NCBI GenBank assembly: GCA_907163375.1
Contig: CAJQUW010001438.1
Location: 1 to 64,000 of the forward strand
Origin: Prostheceraeus crozeri
Taxonomy: Eukaryota; Platyhelminthes; Polycladida; Euryleptidae
DNA: 64,000 nucleotides
Direction: 5' to 3'
This document shows positions 22,706 to 34,290 of the stretch, piece by piece. The stretch's first letter is position 1. Each line of letters begins with the position of its first letter. The position numbers and the translations under genes were made by a program. Below the pieces are notes generated by a model, which worked only from the letters and a program-made list of their open reading frames with translations, had not been told where the DNA came from and searched no databases.

Positions 22706-25556
22706 TCTACCACCATTTCCACTTTAATTACAGAACTCTGCTGTTATATTCAAGAATCCAGAAAACAAACAGATTTATTTCAGCATTTCAAGTTTATATT
22801 TCAGATTGAAGCATTTATATTTTTGACAACTAGCATTTTAATTTCAGAGAAATTTTTGTGCGTGTGTTTAAATCATTTGTATTTGAGAATGCAACACTTA
22901 TATTTCAGACTTTGTCATTTCTAATTCAGAAATAGACTTTTATATTTCAGAAATGATCATTTATAGTTCATTTTTAGTCATTTTATTTCAGAATTCCAGA
23001 ATAGACGATATATATTTAAGAAAGTGTCATTTATATTTCAGATTTGCAGTTTTATTTTCAGAAATGATCATTTATAATTCACTTTTAGTCATTTATATTT
23101 CAGGAATTCCAGAAAAGACGATATATATTTAGAAAGTGTCATTTATATTTCAGATTTGCAGTTTATATTTCAGAAATGATCATTTATAATTCACATTTAG
23201 TCATTTATACTTCAGAATTCCAGAGGAAAAGACGATATATATTTAAGAAAGTGTCTTTTATATTTCTGATTTGCAGTTTATATTTCAGAACCGGTCATTT
23301 CCAATTAGGATATCTGCACCTATAATTCAGACGCTAGAAGTAATTCAGAATACGTCATTTATATTTCAAGAAATCCCCATTTCACTTTCAGAATTGAGTC
23401 ACTTGCAATCCAGATGTCAAGTTTTAATTTCAGAAACGGTAAAATATATTTCAGAATGCATCAATTTAATTTAAGCACTTCTCTGTTGTCAGAAAATGCT
23501 TGGCCAAAGATCCGAATAGTGTGCAGGAGGCTAAGGTTATAATTGGCCAACACAGATGATTGATAAAATTCTGTTGGTGACAATGCAAGTGCCGATAAAG
23601 ACCGTTGTGCAAATTTGTTTGAGGACCCCCCACCAATCCCCCCCCCCCCCCCCGTCAAACCCACGCACCCCCCCCCATTATTACGAATCCTGCATGCATG
23701 CATTTATTCCACCGCGAATGCATTGCTCCTATTTACGAACAGCGTCAATTGCGTTAAATTTAAAATCTCTGGATGAAAAAACGCATCTTTTATCTTACAA
23801 AATCAAATTAAAGAATATTGAATATCTCACAAAGTGATAGAGCTTCTATTTTATTGAAAATGCCACTTCTGATTTAAAGAAACAAATTCTGAAGAATTCG
23901 ACATTCTCAAATTAAATTGATGCATTCTGAAATATATTTTACCGTTTCTGAAATTAAAACTTGACATCTGGATTGCAAGTGACCAATTCTGAAAGTGAAA
24001 TGGGGATTTCTGAAATATTAATGACGTATTCTGAATTTACTTCTAGCGTCTGAATTATAGGTGCAGATATCTCAAATTGAAATGACCGGTTCTGAAATAT
24101 AAACTGCAAATCTGAAATATAAATGACACTTTCTTAAATATATTTCAATCCGTCTTTTTCTTGAATTCTGAGTATAATGACTAAATGTGAAATTATAAAG
24201 ACATTTCTGGATTTATAAACTGCAAATCTGAAATATAATGACACTTTTCTTAAATATATATCGTCTTTTTCTGGAATTCTGAAGTATTAAATGACTAAAT
24301 GTGAATTATAAATGATCATTTCTGAAATATAACTGCAAAATCTGAATTTAAATGTCACTTTTCTTAATATATATATTAGTCTTTTCTGGAATCTGAAATA
24401 AATGAATAAAAAAAAGTGAACTTATAATGATCAATTTCTGAAATATAAATGCAAATCTGAAATATAAATGACACTTTCGTTAAATATATATCGTCTTTTC
24501 TGGAATTCTGAAATATAAAGGACTTACTTAAAAAGTGAATTATAAATGATCATTTCTGAAATATAAACTGCAAATCTGAATTAGAAATGACACATTCTTA
24601 AAAATATATTCGTCACTTTTCTAGAATTCTGAAATAGAAATGACTAAAAATGAACTAAAAATATCATATCTGAATATAAAGTCTATTTCTTAATAGAAAA
24701 TGACAAGTCTGAAAATATAAGTGTTTGCATTCTCAAATACAAATGATTTAAACACAAACGCAACAAAATTCTCCTCCACCCTTTCCCATTTCCCTCCTCC
24801 TTCCACCCCCCCCCCCCATTCCGCCCCCCCCCCCCCCCGCCCCCCCCCCCCCCCCCCCCCCCCCTCCACCCCTCCCACCCCCCCTACCCCCCCCCCCCCC
24901 CCCCCCCCACCCTCTCCCCCCCCCCCCCCTTCCCCCCCCCTTCCCACCCCCTCTTCCCCCACCCCCCCCCTACCCCCCCCCTACCAGCCCCGCGCGCCCT
25001 ATCCCCCCCCCCACCCTTATCCCCCCCCCCCCCCCCGCCCACCCCCCCCCGCTCCCCACACCCCCCCCCCCCCCACCCCCCCCCCCCCCCCCACCTTCCC
25101 CCCCGACATCCCACCCCCCCCCCGCCTTCCCCCCCCCCCCCCCCCCCCCCCCCCCCTGACCGCCCCGCCCCAACCCCCAAAAATTCCCTTCTTCCTCTCT
25201 TTCTTCTCATTCTCCTACTCTCTTCTTCTTCTTCTTCTTCCTTCCTTTCTTCCTCTTCTCTCACTTCTTTCTCCCCCCCCCCCCCCCCCCCCCCCGCCCC
25301 TCCCTCCCCCCCGTCCCCCCCCCGCCCCCCGCCCCCCCCCACCCCGTCACCCCCCCTCACTTATCCCCATCTCTTCTCCCTCCCTTCTCCTATACCATAC
25401 AACCCCTCCCCCCCCCCCCTATTGGAAATTAAAAATGTTGTCAAAATAATATAAATGCTTCAATCTGAAATATAAACTTGAAATGCTGAAATAAATCTGC
25501 TGGATTCTTGAATATAACTGCAGAGTTCTGTAATTAAAGTGGAAATGGTTGTAGTC
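22706..25556. repeat. Large interrupted palindrome of tandem-repeat arrays
   Basis: The left arm (22706-23473) consists of variations on TTTATATTTCAGA with a higher-order unit near 115 bp (three units marked by GACGATATATATTTA). The right arm (23909-25556) is its reverse complement, starting AAATTAAATTGATGCATTC and ending AAGTGGAAATGGTTGTAG. The spacer is 23474-23908. The right arm carries more units (about five CGTC-marked units) and many small indels. It is also interrupted by the C-rich block at 24775-25430. The flanking sequences on either side are unrelated to each other. Confidence 0.88.
24775..25430. repeat. ~650-bp cytosine-rich low-complexity block
   Basis: Almost uninterrupted poly-C on the plus strand with occasional A, T or G, plus a central TTC/TCT-rich stretch (about 25180-25270). 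It interrupts the right palindrome arm at the place corresponding to left-arm position about 22850. The long proline-rich (plus) and glycine-rich (minus) open frames here are simply translations of poly-C/poly-G and are not genes. It could be an expanded microsatellite able to form i-motif, G-quadruplex or triplex structures, or it could be low-quality sequence. Confidence 0.9.
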
Positions 25557-28500
25557 AAGCAGAAGAAGAGACGACCTGTCTAATTCTATGATAAGAAGTG
25601 GCGTTACTATCACAAGTTTTACGTATTTAGTCAAAGGATATTCAGTGAAGGAATACCCTGCTGTCAGCATATAGCTCAACGTTGCTTCAAACTGATTAAC
25701 CACAGCAATACCAGACAAAGGTTGCCAGACCCAATGTTAGCAAAAGAAAGGCTCCATTGGCCCACTTTTGAAGGTGTGGTTTAGTGGAACAGTCAGCAAG
25801 TCCATCACTAAGGGCCGAAACGTCAGATTTTGATGAAATAAAGCACAGATTTAAGTCTCAATTCCGGCGAACAAGAATTCCATAATTTAGGCTTATATTA
25901 TTGAGGTTTGCAGATTGAAAAATCACTTGACGAATTGTCAGCAGGTATTAAGATAAATATCAGCAATAATAGCTACTTGAATCATGTATGACAAATCTAA
26001 AAACATCACAGACAGTGGCGCCTTGATTGAGGCGTTGTCTTTGCTTCCTTTCAAATCGAAGTGTCTGTTCCAACTCGATCGTTGAGGCTTGACAGGTGGA
26101 TACCCAATTTTGGAGAAGAAATGTTAGCGAGGTGAACCCGTTTCCTCTATTACATGTTACAGTGGCATCAGCAACCAATTAACATCAATCACATTCATTT
26201 CATCGAAGAACCTGGCCATCCTACATGTAAGCGAAAGCATTTTTGTGTTGCAACAAAAACTATGAATGTGATTGATGATATGAAGAGTTTCAATGGCCAA
26301 AAATGCGAAGAACGATAAATCTTCTTAATCTTCTAGCGACACTAAAAAACGCTATTTCTTGAATGTAAATATCGCATTTTGAGCAATGCCTTACACTCGT
26401 AAGCAATTTGAATGGATTTGCCATAGATTTATATTTGATAGATCTCAGTTGGTGGTGCACATCCAAAATCGACCAGTTTTATGCAAAGCACGAAAAAACG
26501 TCTGCTTGATATTCTATGAAAAAGCAATGTGCTGTGATTGCAATGCGCGTGCCTGAGATTATCCTCATTCCATATAGAGGACGGATTGCTGCAGGGTCTG
26601 CATTCCCTTTTTGAATAAACTGCAGCATCTAAATTTGCTTCGATTTCGTGCAGACTAATATGTTGATTTTTTTAAATATGTTTTAAACTAAATTAAATTT
26701 TATTGCAATTTTGATTTGTTAAGCAAACGTAATCAAATTTCAAATTGTTTATGTTGTATGGTAAAATAAATGATATACTATAGGTGGTTGCAACTTGGCT
26801 TATCAGGCCATTTATTCATTTTCAGATACACAATCAAAAGCATCAACATCCGCAATCAATTTCAGTTCCTTATTTTCTCTGAATAATCCGTTACCGAGTA
26901 GTGGAACATGACCAAGAGTCGTTGTTGTAGCGGTCATTCATCGTGTGCACATACTATTGGACATTATCAGACCACAGTGATAAATTTTTCTGTTTGTAGG
27001 TGGGATCTATACAGGTTTAGTGGGATGCATAATTGAGTCCTGATGATCACGGCAGGAATTAGTCTTGAGGCGCAAGAAGAAGATTTTCAATTGAATGCAA
27101 TGCAAATCGAGCCTGAATTCATGAAAGAACGTGACACCGGATGCGTACGCCGTGCTGCTTGATGGTCCGTTGGGAATGGGCCTTAAGATCTCGACTTTTT
27201 CATGAAGTCTCTCATTATATTGTCGTTCATTAGATTTCCTTGATCTTTTGATATCGACTTGTTCATTCTACTCATAAAGGAGGTCAGGTCAGTAGTATAT
27301 AATTAGGGGACAAAAATTTAGCTTTTTCAAACTGCTCAAATAAATTTCTTGGACCGCGGGAACGCTATCTTCGCAAAAAAGTGAATACTTTCATATTGAA
27401 AATGTTCACTGCATACGGATACTTTTCACTGCATACGGTGGACAAATAAATTAGACATAAACTATTTCACTGGACAGACAGCTTGAGATCATTTTTCAGG
27501 GAAAGTTAGAAGTCCAACACATGATCTCGGATTATTTATTAAAATGCTGAATAAATTTTGTCATCATGTTGATAAATTGTTGCATTTAATAAAAATTCGA
27601 ATCCCGAGATTCATTTTTTTGGAAAAACAAATGATTGAAATTGATCTCTGGAGTTATATATATTCGTGAGCCCTTAAAGCTGTTGTACCGCAGTTCATCA
27701 TCAGACGTTAAATCAGAGTATGAACAAATGTGTGGATTCGAGCATTCGTTGTAGTTTGATTATTCATTCTTCAGAGTGCACTTTTCTATCAAACCTGAGG
27801 AAGGAAAACAAAATTTCCATCATTTCATTTTATGCGTTCAAAATGCGATATCTATGGACTCACGGGGAGGTGACTGATATCATCGGAGAATGAAACTATC
27901 ATCTATCTCGTTATGTTGGCAGGATCTCGGTTGTGATGTGTTGGAAGTTTGAAACACTTCCACTAGTTGACACGCCAAACAATAATAATGGACAGGAGAG
28001 AATTAGGACAAAAGTAAATGCGGAAATGCGGGGGAGATACGTAGAATAAACTTGCACCGAGGATTCTTCCTTCATTTGATGCGAACTTATGAATAGTTGC
28101 AGTTTCGGTGTTTCCATGAAAGCTCGATCTTCCATGTCTTCTGCCTCCGAAGTGTCATGCGAGTTAGCAGCGGCAGTGCAAACAGGCAGTCGTTCCTTTC
28201 ATCTCAAAAGTTAATTACCCCCGCCACTGTGGGGGGGGGTAGTAGAATTTAGCCCCCTGCTGTTCTCCCATACTGCTTGCACCAACTTTGCCAAACCTGG
28301 ACATCAATCGAATAGTTCATTAAAAAGATTCTGCAAGACAGTATAAGCTATACTTCTAAGGTCATACGTTGGGCTGAGGTGAAGGTCAAAACCGCCAATT
28401 TTTATTTACATTTCATCAGATCACTATTTGAATATGGGAAAATGACATTAAAAACTAATAACCATACACTAATCGAGAGATCTGGTTAACGGTAGTTAAT

Positions 28501-29272
28501 AAAATGATGATATTTAATTCCTCTGAGTGAGAACATCATTGTTTTAGATGAGGTCAAAGGTCAAATAATTCAAAATTTTTAGTCCAACTCAAATAACACC
28601 AAAATCGCACATTCTAGTATTTAGTTTCTGCAGGTGATGGAAATGTCCCAATTCGTTGACTTATATCGAGACACTGTGGATAAAAAGCCGAAAACTTATG
28701 ATTCTTAAAATGTTCAATAAAAGCTGATCAGATGCAGAACTTAAGAGAACAAGACATAAAAAATCATATTTGAAATTTGAATTTCGATTTTTCAAGTTGT
28801 ATAATAACAAGCAGATAATTTCAAATTCAAAGATTTTACGTTTGGAATATCTCTATTTAATAGGTGGAATTCCTTTCTATAATATCAATTTTCTCATGAA
28901 GAAATTGATGCCACATTTATACATTAGAAGTGATATATACCGAAATCTGTCAAAATATGCCAAAACATTCAAAATTTTAAAATAGCTCCCACGCCAAGGT
29001 ATTGTGTTCAAATTGTTATCCTTCTGTCAAAAGTTGGACAGTACATAGAAAGTACGCTGCTAAGAAATCTGGTGGCCATTAACTTAGCTTGGTTTAAAGG
29101 TTATTCAAAAAATTCTCCAGGGGTCAAACTCCCCCCATGTTTGTTTGAAACTGCATTGCACCAGACAACCGACAATAGAATGATACTAAACTGGAATTAT
29201 CCATACTATGTTGAAAAGTGAGGCCATTTGGTTTTTGTCTATGAGTTCTTCAATTGCCACTGGCTTTCTCAG
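25557..29272. other. Non-coding DNA with dispersed repeat R
   Basis: No gene recognised. About 27165-27440 is a minus-strand copy of dispersed repeat R. A short inverted repeat built on ATCAATCACATTCAT lies at about 26184-26198 and 26262-26276. A G10 tract lies near 28228. The remainder shows nothing I can support. Confidence 0.5.
27165..27440 (-). repeat. Dispersed repeat R, copy 1
   Basis: Reverse-complemented, this stretch reads in order GTATGCAGTGAA, GCGTTCCCGCGGTCCAAGAA, GAGCAGTTTGAAAAAG, GATATCAAAAGATCAAGG and CTTCATGAAAAAGTCG. The same order is found in 38925-39445 (minus) and 46895-47430 (plus). Similarity is moderate and interrupted, so this is an old family. There are no ORFs. The family is unclassified, possibly derived from a hAT element, because copy 3 sits inside hAT-like ends. 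Confidence 0.7.
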
Positions 29273-29523
29273 GAATCAAGAAAAAAATCTTTGTAATACC
29301 CAATAAAAAAAACTTCGTTATTTATACCCAAACCTATACCGGAAAATATTGTGCATTGCAAAGATTTTTTTATTCCTGGAATATACCATCTTCTGGAAAA
29401 ACTTCAGAGATTGAAGTAGGCCTCTATCTTATTACTCTGAAAAACATGAATTACAAAACATGCACTCTTTACCAAGATGAATGTGTGGATTTCTTGATTA
29501 ATGAAAGCTGCTTGCATCGCTGA
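29273..29523 (+). CDS. Possible terminal coding exon of an unknown gene
   Basis: A strong 3' splice site (pyrimidine-rich TGGCTTTCTCAG, ending at 29272) precedes an open frame beginning at codon ATC AAG and running to a TGA at 29521-29523. AATAAA follows at about 29573. The encoded segment of about 82 residues contains YTGKYCALQRFFYSW and MNYKTCTLYQDECVDF, with four cysteines. The look is of the C-terminal half of a small secreted protein. I cannot assign a family or find upstream exons. It may also be chance. Confidence 0.35.
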
Positions 29524-29599
29524 AAATAATCACTTGCATGGGGAATGACTCAAATTTTTAGCGCCCCTTTATGAAATAAAGTTTCTTTTTATCAGTCAA

Positions 29600-31417
29600 G
29601 CTGTGTGTGGAAGTTCATTGTCATTGTGTTAATTTGTAACACAAAAGGTTGGGCCCACTATTCTGATCAACCTTCTTCAAAGGCGCTTTTCGTGAGACTA
29701 CGGAGCAAACTATCTTTCACAGAAAAAACTTGATATTCCGCTCCATCGCAAAAAAAAGGATTTTAATTTTTTTTTGATAATACTACAAACTCCCAACTTT
29801 CGCGTTCAGAATGAGAGCAGCTTGATTGCGGTGTCGGTTTTCATCAGCCAACATTATCCTTTCTACAAAGTCCTTCAAATACATTTTTCGTCCCTGTTTC
29901 TCTTGTATTCCCTTCAACTTTATATAAATTGCCCCAATACACTTGAGGTCAAAAATTCTTTGTTTTCTAATTCATGTACGTCCTCACATATGTGTACTTT
30001 TCATACCTAGTTCTTTCTGCGGATACCTAATCTTATTGCAAACGTGTCTATTGCAAGTGTTGTTTAATCAAAAACAATTAGGTATACAAGTTCGGGTGAG
30101 AAAAATCATATATAGTTATTTTTCCATCAGGCGAGGAAACGTGAGGCCCGAGTTGTATTTGGCAATAAGATGAAAATTTTTAATTCATCTATAAAACATG
30201 ATGTTGCAATAACTTTTCAAAGGCGATGGTGAGTTGAATATTGAGAGTTGCAAGAATTGTTCATATGTTTCATTACATGCTAGCCTGATGGATGACAGAT
30301 ATCCACAGTTGTCATTATAAACAAGAAAATCATACAAAGGTTGCGTTTTTGTTGTCAACAAATGAATGGAATAATGTAGCATAATGTAATGATAGTCAAG
30401 CAAGGATTTCATTCTTCTAGTCTATCGTTTTCCCTCCAAAAATCTCTCACAAAAAGAAGTGGTTGATGTTAGAATAACGGGAATGGGCACAGATTCAAGG
30501 ATGACCAGACTTGAAGAGCATGAGATACATGTAAATTCATATTGCCAAATATATTCTAGGTGATCTCGTATCGGTATGGACGCGTCTTGATGAAAATATA
30601 ACCTTTCTGCGGATACTAAATTGATTTATTATGATAACGATATTTCGCCCGCGGCTTTGTCAAGGTTACAATAAGTAATGCAGGAAAGTGGAAAAGGTGG
30701 GCCTATTTAAACAAACTTTGATACAGCTAGCGGAGAACTTTAACTTGGATGAACTAGCAACATGAAGTGTGTCTATATTTTGTCCTTGACATCGTTCTTT
30801 AGGAGCCTGCATGTTGCCGATTGTACTAGCTGCTAACGTCAGTCTCTTATATTATTCAATCACGATGGCTGTATCGTGCAGAAATAGGCAGCGAAACAAT
30901 TGGGTGAGTCTGTAGATGTTGGAAAAAACAGCACTGTTATTCTGTGAGAGATGTTTTTTATTTCCTTGATGCACGAGCGCACTCGCATGTAAATTTCGCA
31001 TCCGCATGTATTGCAACAATTTTGTAGATGACTTTTCTTGAGTTACACAAGTCGCCTTATTATCGTTCAAATTTGCAATTGTGCAGTTATCCATGGATTG
31101 GAGCTTTTGTTTTGGAGGGTGGAAATTTCTCTTCAATTACATGTGCACTGAATCATATATACGGATATATTTTCTGATTATGCAGGCGCGTTTTAACGGG
31201 TATTGATCATTTTGCGTTTTGTGGATCGTCAACAAAATGGTCTCCCGAATACGAATTTTGCATTGCGGTCATCCTACTTTCAGGGCTTTACTTTTCCATG
31301 AAACTGCGTTGCAATTTTTCAAATATCTTGTTGGGTATCCATTATTTTCAGTTGTTTATAAAATTATATCATGATTCTTTATTTGAATAGCTTCAGATTT
31401 TTGTTTGTAGTCTGGCT
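29600..31417. other. Non-coding DNA, possible Penelope-like tail
   Basis: No gene recognised. Around 30600-30700 the minus strand has CTTGACAAAGCCGCGGGCG followed by AAATATCGTTATCATAATAAA. This kind of sequence is seen near ends of some retroelements, and it lies downstream of the minus-strand Penelope-like RT fragment. The link is inferred only. Confidence 0.35.
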
Positions 31418-31700
31418 TCAGCCCTCCGCAATTCCACCAAAATTACTGCTCTTTTTATTGAGATAGGAGGTTATGGAATCCAGGGATATATTGTACCCTG
31501 TGGTACAAACTGGTATGAAAACTATTATCCTCCAAGAAAACTTCGGTATCGAGAAAAGGTAGGAAACCATTCTCTGGCAACTCCATTGTGAACTTAATAT
31601 GTTCGGAGAAACCATTAACAATAGATAAAATATCCTCTGCAGAAAGATGAGGTTGCCATACGATGAAACAACAATTGTATAAATTCATATGCATGATAGA
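31418..31700 (-). pseudogene. Penelope-like element RT fragment
   Basis: The minus-strand frame 31694-31455 reads ILSIVNGFSEHIKFTMELP, ENGFLPFLDTEVFLEDN and FHTSLYHR. This is the conserved Penelope-like block (hypothetical-length loop, then IKFTxE, LPFLDxxV, TSxYxKPT-like). It follows the RT catalytic core in this class. A frame change near 31480-31600 moves into the second frame (31621-31418). The RT core, GIY-YIG endonuclease and terminal repeats are not recognisable, so only a short relic survives. Confidence 0.75.
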
Positions 31701-33290
31701 AGAATTGCATGATCAGTGTGGTCTTGATATCAGCTTTTCAACTTCTATTCAAAGTTTTATTTTATCCGGTGCATCAACAACAATTGCAAATGTTAGCATC
31801 AAATTATTTGTTGATTGAAATTTTTGTAAAGTTTCTGTACATCTGCTGCAAAATTGATATACTGGCAATTGGATACACTCGAAAGTATATTGAACAAACG
31901 AGCAAATGAATAGCTTTATTCCACCTTTCTACAGCAAGTTATACATTCCACAGTTCAAATTCATAAATTTCCGATTTTATCATCACCTTAGAAATCCATA
32001 AAGAATTAAAAAGAATAATATGGAAATCCCTCATAGAATGAAACGTATCTCATGTTCCAATACAATTACCTGTATGCTACTAATCAAATGCCACTTAAAA
32101 TTCCTCAGTCCTTTGCAGCGATAAACTCCCAAAAACGGTGTCTATCTAACCTGCCCGTATATTAACGTCCGCGATGTCGTTTGATTATCAAATGTCATCG
32201 CTGAACGTGGGAATCGGTCTTTGAAAGAATACATTCCATTGCCGCTCTGTCTTATGGCACAAGTGATGTATTTCATGCAGAACTTAAATAAGATGGAGAA
32301 GTGTTACGCAAACGAAGTGTGTTGCAAACGCGGTTGCAAGAGTGACAATTGTATTCCACAGCGATTAAAATTTAACGGCAAAAGTCTCTGAAAATAAAAG
32401 GATTGCGGCTTCGAAATGCACCTTTGAATTTCAAGATGCTGACTTAGCAGTGGGGCATTTTTGCTGTATTCAAGTTTTAGATGCACATCCATAGACGTTC
32501 AATAGCAACACATTGGCAGACTAAATATTAAGTTTCTACGAGAAAATCAAGCACAACTGACGCTATTCCCATAGAAACTCAAGAACTTTTTCCATGAAAA
32601 TTGAGATCTTCCACTTTCAGTATAAAGAAACCACATCAGAATCAGAAATCACTGATGTCAATATCTAGCCTATAGAATAGCCGATCGATTATTTGTGACA
32701 TTTCTTATCATCCAGTGGAACCTGATATTTGGTTAGAAAAATGTGAATGGACAGTAAAGTTAATTTAATTCATCAGGTTTACAGATTCAAACACTAGATA
32801 CTGACAAATCGGAACCAATACTGATGCACGGTTAAAAGGTGTATCCCATGCATGTATATCGCTAATTTACCGACCAAGTGGACCTAAATTAGCAGACGCA
32901 CTGGTTCTGGACCTGAAATTTCAGTCCAATTCGCAAGTCTGGCTGTGGATGAGCAATTTTCTGACATTTGTTCATGTGATGTTCATGCCACAAAGAAGAA
33001 AATAACTGGTGTAGCTCACTCTCTCTTCTAAGCATTGCATCATTTTTACGTTTCATAGTGCCCCTTACATTTCACAAGAATCCCTCAAAAATTTGCGTAA
33101 TTGCTATTTCAATACTGGTTCATTTTATAAAGTACATGTGCAGCCTAATGGAAGACAAAGGGTGGAACTTTGAGCTGCTGTTTCAATGGGGGGCACAAAC
33201 ATCTAGGTTTCCTGCCTGACAACACGATAAATCATTCTCTCAATCTATTGGGAAACAATTGGTTTGCCAATAGACACATTGCCAAAACAA
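31701..33290. other. Intergenic DNA, nothing recognised
   Basis: No coding, RNA or repeat feature that I can support. Confidence 0.5.
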
Positions 33291-33415
33291 CACATTTGGA
33301 AACAATTCCGACTGTGTCCCTCTCGAGTTCATTTAATAAAATCGAAAGTGCATACGCATTGGGGAATTAATAAATGCGGAGTTACCACTCTACCTAATAT
33401 ACTTACTCTATGTAC
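33291..33415 (+). repeat. Dispersed repeat, inverted partner of 38661-38786
   Basis: Shares GGAAACAATT, CTCGAGTTCATTTAATAAAA, GAAAGTG, CATTGGGGA and TTACCACTCTACCT in order with the reverse complement of 38661-38786, about 80-85% identical by eye. Unclassified non-coding repeat. The 66-71 codon frames here are not supported as genes. Confidence 0.7.
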
Positions 33416-33872
33416 TCAAGACTTTGCCCAACATCATGGGTATGCCTATAAACCCACGATTTCACCTAACCTGGTCTGAAGTCCATCATGACAGCTGAAT
33501 GATTTCATCTCACGAAAAAAAGCGGTTAAAACGTCGCCTTCTTTATTTTCATCGGAAACATGAAATTTGAAGACTAATTGATGACTTATGCAGGCCCTAT
33601 ATCTCCGCATTGATGTTCTCCCGATCTCGGTGACTTCAGGGACTCCTTTCATCTACTCGCCGTATTTCCAAATAGAAGCAAATTTCAACATCATTTCTCT
33701 GTTCAATTTTCGAGCGGAATTAGTTGTCTGTTTCTTTCCTTTCGTCAATCATTTGTCTTGTTAGATGTAGTACTGCCAGAAGGCTTCAAATGGGAATTAT
33801 GTAAAAATTGAATTGAATTAATCTCCATGAGAGATTTCGCGCATGCTTGATATGTTTTCTCTCTCATTCTCA

Positions 33873-34104
33873 GCGTAAATCGAAATGTCTGATAATAAGA
33901 CACTCAATGATGTCTAGGGAATTTTCCTTTTGCAGATTCACGAGAAAACCGAACAGCATCGCTATATTTCAGAAATATGTTCAATTTGGAGTTACGGTTG
34001 TTGCCACGTGGATGAGAACTGAGGACGTTCGTATTTATGATAATACTATGTATTTAGCTACAAACTCTACAGTGTGTTATGGATGTGGGGATAATGACAC
34101 ATGA
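33873..34104 (+). other. Weak candidate exon with strong acceptor
   Basis: A pyrimidine-rich acceptor (TTTTCTCTCTCATTCTCAG ending at 33872) precedes an open frame through TTG-free sequence to a TGA at 34102-34104. The frame encodes about 76 residues including FGVTVVATWMRTEDVRIYDN and STVCYGCGDNDT. I recognise no family and see no nearby AATAAA. It is recorded because of the splice-site context only. Confidence 0.2.
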
Positions 34105-34194
34105 GCATCATCAATGCGGAAGAAGAAGAACGTTTTCGAATCCGTCTTAGCCCTCGTCCGCTGGGCAGTTTTGACAAGCGCGCCCTTCTGTGGA

Positions 34195-34290
34195 GAGGGG
34201 CGCTCAGAGCCCCCTGCATATATCCAAAACCAAAAGTGCAAATTTAAAACAAAATACACCAAATGGAAACTATTATGATAAAGTCATTGG
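34195..34290 (+). repeat. Dispersed repeat, partner of 10940-11040
   Basis: Shares the AAACAAAATACACCAAA core and flanking GAGAGGGG and TATTATGAT-like segments with 10940-11040. Short, unclassified. Confidence 0.5.

Noticed and set aside
22930-23475. Interspersed repeats with similar spacing in the palindrome arm
   Set aside because: The intervening segments are themselves repeated, so this is a higher-order tandem array and not a CRISPR array.
24690-25449. Long open frames (up to 242 codons) encoding Pro-rich or Gly-rich proteins
   Set aside because: They are translations of near-pure poly-C/poly-G. Codons are monotonous, both strands are open, and no splice or promoter signals support a gene.
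25800-25850. GGGCCGAAACGTCAG, hammerhead-like 3' half
   Set aside because: No complete core or three-stem structure could be drawn around it.
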